64,000 nt of DNA, taken from Antedon bifida (Eukaryota; Echinodermata; Crinoidea; Comatulida; Antedonidae). The stretch is taken from contig OY727098.1 of assembly GCA_963402885.1 (NCBI GenBank), forward strand, positions 20,446,717 through 20,510,716. The letters run 5' to 3'. The notes under the pieces are model-generated. The model did no database searches. It had not been told where the DNA came from and was given only the letters and a program-made list of their open reading frames with translations. The translations under genes and the position numbers were made by a program. Positions 60,201 to 64,000 of this stretch are shown piece after piece; positions within the stretch are counted from its first letter, which is position 1; each line of letters begins with the position of its first letter.

Positions 60201-61836
60201 ATATTCTTTTTATCAAATATTGTAAAATACTACTTTTCAGCCTATTGGCTGCCGTTGTATTGATTTCTTTTTTTTAATGAATAAATATACCTGAATATAA
60301 GGGTTTGGTGAGTTAGATCCATATTGTTCATCCTTTATTACAACCATATTTAAATATTACTATCACCGTATGGACTAAGAGACCCTCAAATAACATATTT
60401 TTTATGATAAAACCCCCCAAAAACAAAAACAATGCAAAAAAATATTTAAAATAGGGACTATTCACATTGGTTAATAATCGTATGTAAATTTCTTTGCAAA
60501 ATAAAATTGATATTTTTTTTAACATACTATCCTCTATAGGATAGAATTCCTGTTTTCTGTTTTGCTAAACTTATCTGTATTTACTACACCCCAAATAGGA
60601 TGAGTGTATTAATCAGGTAAAAAAAAAATACGAACAGTGAACCTAAACGATTACTACAGTAATTGAATGTTTCCCCTAATACGCTGTCAGTGAAGTAATT
60701 ATTGTCTTTGTTTCGTTTACTTTTTTACTAATTAAAAAGGTATTTTTATATATGTATATTGTGTTCAATTCTCGCAACAGAGTATGTATTCAATGTCATT
60801 TAATTAAATTATTATTTTTATTCTCCCGATTGTCCCAAGGGTTGTACATTCTGTCACTACAGTGAGTCGCAATAACAGGTTTCGTTACATGTTTAATATT
60901 TATCCGTCATCGTCGATAGAATGTATTAGATCCTTTGTTTTCCATTATATCAAAATTACATAAATCAATCATAACACAACAATATATTGTATTTAATAAA
61001 GACAAATTACGTTGGGCCAATTGTGAGTTAAATAAAGTTTGGAAGTTTGTAAACATTATTAGTTTAGAAATTCAAAAAATGTAAAATAATACAGCCAACA
61101 TCAAAATACATAGGCGTAACTCATGATGATAATAAGTGATAATTCGGGTTCTAAAAACATCATACCATTGCACGTTACTCCAGCTGCCAGGCCCGCTGCA
61201 CATTCTTCTTCTTCAACTGCAGAGTAATCGTTTCCAGTGAGCACATTTCTATGATTGCAATCTTGAACAGCTGACTCCAGGCCTGTACAGGCTAAATTTG
61301 ACAACATATATTTGCTGCGGCTCTTGCCGTTCTTGCCAATCTTGATAAACATGGCACCTCTCCAATAACCTAAACGATATGCATCATTATGTAATACATG
61401 AACAAGAAAATATTGAAAAGGCGTAAATCTTTTTTGTCCTCAGTGTAAACTTTGGACAAATGTTGTTTACCAATTTGACCTAGTTAAGAATATATTTAAA
61501 CTTAAAGCTTAAATAAGAAAACCAATAGATAGAACGATTTATTTTGCAATCTAGTGTGTATGTTGTAAAGTGTTGTTGTTTTGCTCTTTTAGTTTAGTTT
61601 ATATGTATAATTGCCAAATTTCCAGTTCATGGACCAATTTAAAATCTTGAATCTTGAGTTTAAAATAAAAAAAAACATATACTGTATTGTATATATCCAC
61701 ATACCAAGTTGTCGACAAACTACTTCGGCATCTTTCAAATCCCATCCTCTATTGCAGATACTATCCCATGTTCCATTGCGAAACACTTCTACTCTTCCTT
61801 CATAAGGGGTGTGACCATCTCGGAGACGAACATACT
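56567..61836 (-). CDS. SRCR-WSC-CUB transmembrane receptor, Kremen-like (5' end not found)
   Basis: Six minus-strand exons join in phase: 61705-61836 and 61166-61369 (SRCR), 59085-59366 (WSC), 58376-58723 (CUB), 57567-57645 (transmembrane) and 56567-57260 (tail, ending TGA), giving 578 residues so far. The SRCR domain has [18 protein letters not shown] and VVCRQLG, six cysteines and a two-exon structure, as in group A. The WSC exon has [17 protein letters not shown] and [11 protein letters not shown]. The CUB exon has [10 protein letters not shown] and VCQWTI but lacks the second Cys pair. The membrane segment is [20 protein letters not shown]. Kremen proteins, which are Wnt-pathway co-receptors for Dickkopf, have kringle-WSC-CUB-transmembrane order; here SRCR precedes WSC. 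Ligand and pathway are unknown. The first exon found starts in phase 1 at an acceptor, so signal peptide and perhaps more domains lie upstream. Confidence 0.88.
58376..59366 (-). CDS. WSC and CUB exons of the receptor
   Basis: Exon 59085-59366 encodes a whole WSC domain of about 94 residues and exon 58376-58723 a whole CUB domain of about 116 residues. Both are flanked by phase 1 introns and so are symmetrical modules. Neighbouring WSC and CUB domains before a single membrane span are the arrangement known from Kremen. Confidence 0.87.
59665..60012 (+). mobile_element. tRNA-derived SINE, copy 3 (best preserved)
   Basis: TGGCCGAGCGGTTAAGG at 59671-59687 fits a pol III A box and GGTTCGAGGCC at 59737-59747 fits a B box, in the style of a Leu/Ser tRNA. 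A unique body follows (GATAAGGACTATAAACC, CCCGGTGAACTGGTTCACAC, GATTACCACC), ending in an A-rich tail (AAAATAAAATAAAAATAAA). It lies in the intron between the SRCR and WSC exons. A box-like start, insertion into the tRNA body and A-rich tail make it a SINE rather than a functional tRNA. Confidence 0.85.
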
Positions 61837-64000
61837 CTACGAAAAAATGGTAACAGATTACAATAATAATTTTTCTCAATTGTTTTATTATTAGAAAAAT
61901 AATGAAGAAATATACACAGAACTAGATAATTTAGTTTAGAAAAAATATATACGGTATATTATAATTAAAAAGGAAATAGAACATAATTACTGTATCCATG
62001 CGTCAAATGTTCTACATATAGACTCAAGTACGAATAAAGCTGAATAGAACAGCCGAACAAGGGTCAACAATATGTCTCCGATAACTGCAGCGTATTGTCC
62101 ATCTGAAATCATCGTTTGACACTAACATTGATGGAGTCAACAAAAGGAAATAGACTAATTTCTGGTAATTCTGTAAGCAATTCAAGACACGAAGTCTTTC
62201 TAACAATCCCAAAACAATGTTGTGTTTAAATTGAGATTTCCACAGAGAAAAACAAAAATAAAATGAATATCACCTTTTTCTTTTCCTAATTAACAATACT
62301 AATGATGATATTTTTGTGAGGCTTATAAAAAAAAAACAAGATATGGCAAATTATATCTTATAAGAGCCATATGATTTTGAAACGGAAGTAACGAGAAGCT
62401 AAACATATTGTACTGAATTTAATATTCTCCAATACTCAAAAGCAAGGTACACAATTGGTATACTATATGCTTAAAATAGAAACTTAGTCGATCCTATATA
62501 TTACCAACATGTTTTAAATTCAATTTCTACAAACAATACTAGGCTAAATTAGTTTTGATATTTTATTTTGTCAAATAAAACCATGGAAAATTCTTCTTAA
62601 AGGTGGTGATCCGGTTCAGGTAAAACAAGATGTAGGTTTTTTGCTAATTGCTTTTTTTTTTCATGAAAACAGTCTGACGGGAGTTGTTGTCGATCATCTT
62701 AACCACAAAACTAAACTCTACTCATGGAAGGTTATACATGCACGCTAAGCAACTTAGCTGACATTATTTAAGCTGACATGTTCTCGTTTTTAAAAATCAA
62801 CTGTATGTTTGATGGTAGTAGTGATTAGAACTTTGTCTATATACGGTATTATAGAGCGATGAGTTAAGGTTGTTTCACTCCAATGTGACAATCTGATAAG
62901 CTATTTGAGCATTACTCATGGAGCCACAAAAATACACTTCACCCCTGCTTGCCAACTTTGTTGCAACAAATCTATGTTTCCCTAAATGATTTCTAATCAT
63001 TTGACTTTGGATTTCCAATTGCTTACAATAATAGGCGGAACATTGGATTTACATTCATCCTCATTCCCTTGTACAATATTAATTTAGCTTATAGAGTTTT
63101 AGGAATAGACATAAAAGTCAAATTGATGTGAAACGCTGTTCCGCGTTTTAAAATTTAAAAGCGTTTTAATGCCTATGGATGATAACGTCTATAGGTTCAC
63201 AGTGTTTTAAACTCAGCAATGGGCCAAACAAACCAAACGATGTATTATAATTCAATTTAATACTATTTTTATGTATATAATCATGTTTAAAGGCTTTTTT
63301 ATATCTTTATCATTCTGTACATTATGTATTTGAATCATGTGTTAGATCATTAAAATAATAAACACATCATAAATTAAAATTGAATTAAAATAATGTTAAT
63401 ATTTACACTAGATAGCAAACTGTCGCTCAAGTGCAAGATCAATTCGCATTCGCAATGATTGATCGTTTTTAAAAACTGTAATGTTGTATCATTGTACCAA
63501 TATGGAACATGTCAATTAACCTTGTTGTGGATACCAATGTGCTATGGTGCGTTGTTGCTGACGCAACCCCTTTAACGATTAAGTCGAATAAATAAATTAA
63601 ATACATAAAATGAAAGATTGTTCTACAGTATACCAAAAAACCACAATTCATTTTTCAGTAAAAAAAAAAATTAATTACAATAGACATTGTAGAATAGTAA
63701 AAGTATTTATTAAAGTCTTCTTGTTCAAGACAATTAGTGTGTTTCCTGTTTAAGACAATGTGATTTCTAAAAATAAATTAAATACTTATTACTGTACTAC
63801 GTTGATATATGAGTAAATTAGTTTTTATGTTTTAGTAAATCACTGAATAATAACTCTGACATCCGACATGGATTTAAAACAAGTAAAGACCTTTTATACA
63901 ATACAAATTGCACAAATAGGTCATCTTGAAAAGATCTCATCCGCAACCTTACCAAGAGCGGAGATTTACTGAGTAGCGACTCTAAAATCCGGATGGATAG
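61837..64000. other. Probable first-intron/upstream region of the receptor gene
   Basis: Phase 1 at 61836 demands an upstream exon ending in phase 1, but no clear signal peptide with such a donor is seen here. A minus-strand frame at 63469-63651 has a hydrophobic run ending VKGVASA, but its donors are in the wrong phases. The true 5' exons probably lie beyond the window. No repeats stand out. Confidence 0.4.

Noticed and set aside
62024-62212. Minus-strand small frame upstream of the SRCR exons
   Set aside because: No domain, no clear signal peptide and no convincing donor; likely chance.
63469-63651. Candidate signal-peptide exon for the receptor gene (hydrophobic run ending VKGVASA)
   Set aside because: The available donors leave phase 0 or 2, whereas the first SRCR exon needs phase 1.

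Overview
The window is eukaryotic nuclear DNA: AT-rich, intron-rich and full of short interspersed repeats. Three protein-coding genes can be assembled from matching splice phases. Expanded C-type lectin, SRCR, WSC and CUB modules, the recurrent AGGCCTA motif and tRNA-derived SINEs suggest an invertebrate deuterostome, most likely an echinoderm. That assignment is inference; no search was run.

Layout. 1-2.8 kb: intergenic DNA with a CCGA-rich repeat element and a perfect 161-bp-arm inverted repeat. 2.84-10.36 kb, plus strand: a complete eight-exon CABLES-family gene (500 codons) whose introns carry a Helitron-like element and a PIF/Harbinger-type MITE. 12.2-40.8 kb, minus strand, tail-to-tail with CABLES: the main feature of the window. 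A ten-exon gene encodes a secreted protein of about 7,100 residues in the order signal peptide, C-type lectin domain 1 (CTLD1), a 16.2-kb single-exon Thr/Glu repeat array, CTLD2, a second Thr/Glu array, CTLD3, and a C-terminal cystine knot (CTCK). All exon phases join without conflict. 40.8-56.5 kb: intergenic DNA with several MITE families, a SINE and a 150-215-bp satellite. 56.57-61.84 kb, minus strand: the 3' six exons of a membrane receptor, SRCR-WSC-CUB-transmembrane-cytoplasmic tail. This resembles Kremen, but with SRCR where Kremen has its kringle; its 5' end was not found.

The three genes have no evident shared pathway. CABLES is an intracellular adaptor of CDK and Abl signalling, the giant protein is predicted to be a secreted mucin-like or adhesive glycoprotein, and the third is a cell-surface receptor. 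The best candidate for something undescribed is the giant protein. It combines three divergent lectin domains, about 85 acidic Thr/Glu repeats and a mucin/VWF-type dimerisation knot, and its array is still growing through nested in-frame duplications (1,074 bp within 3,219 bp).
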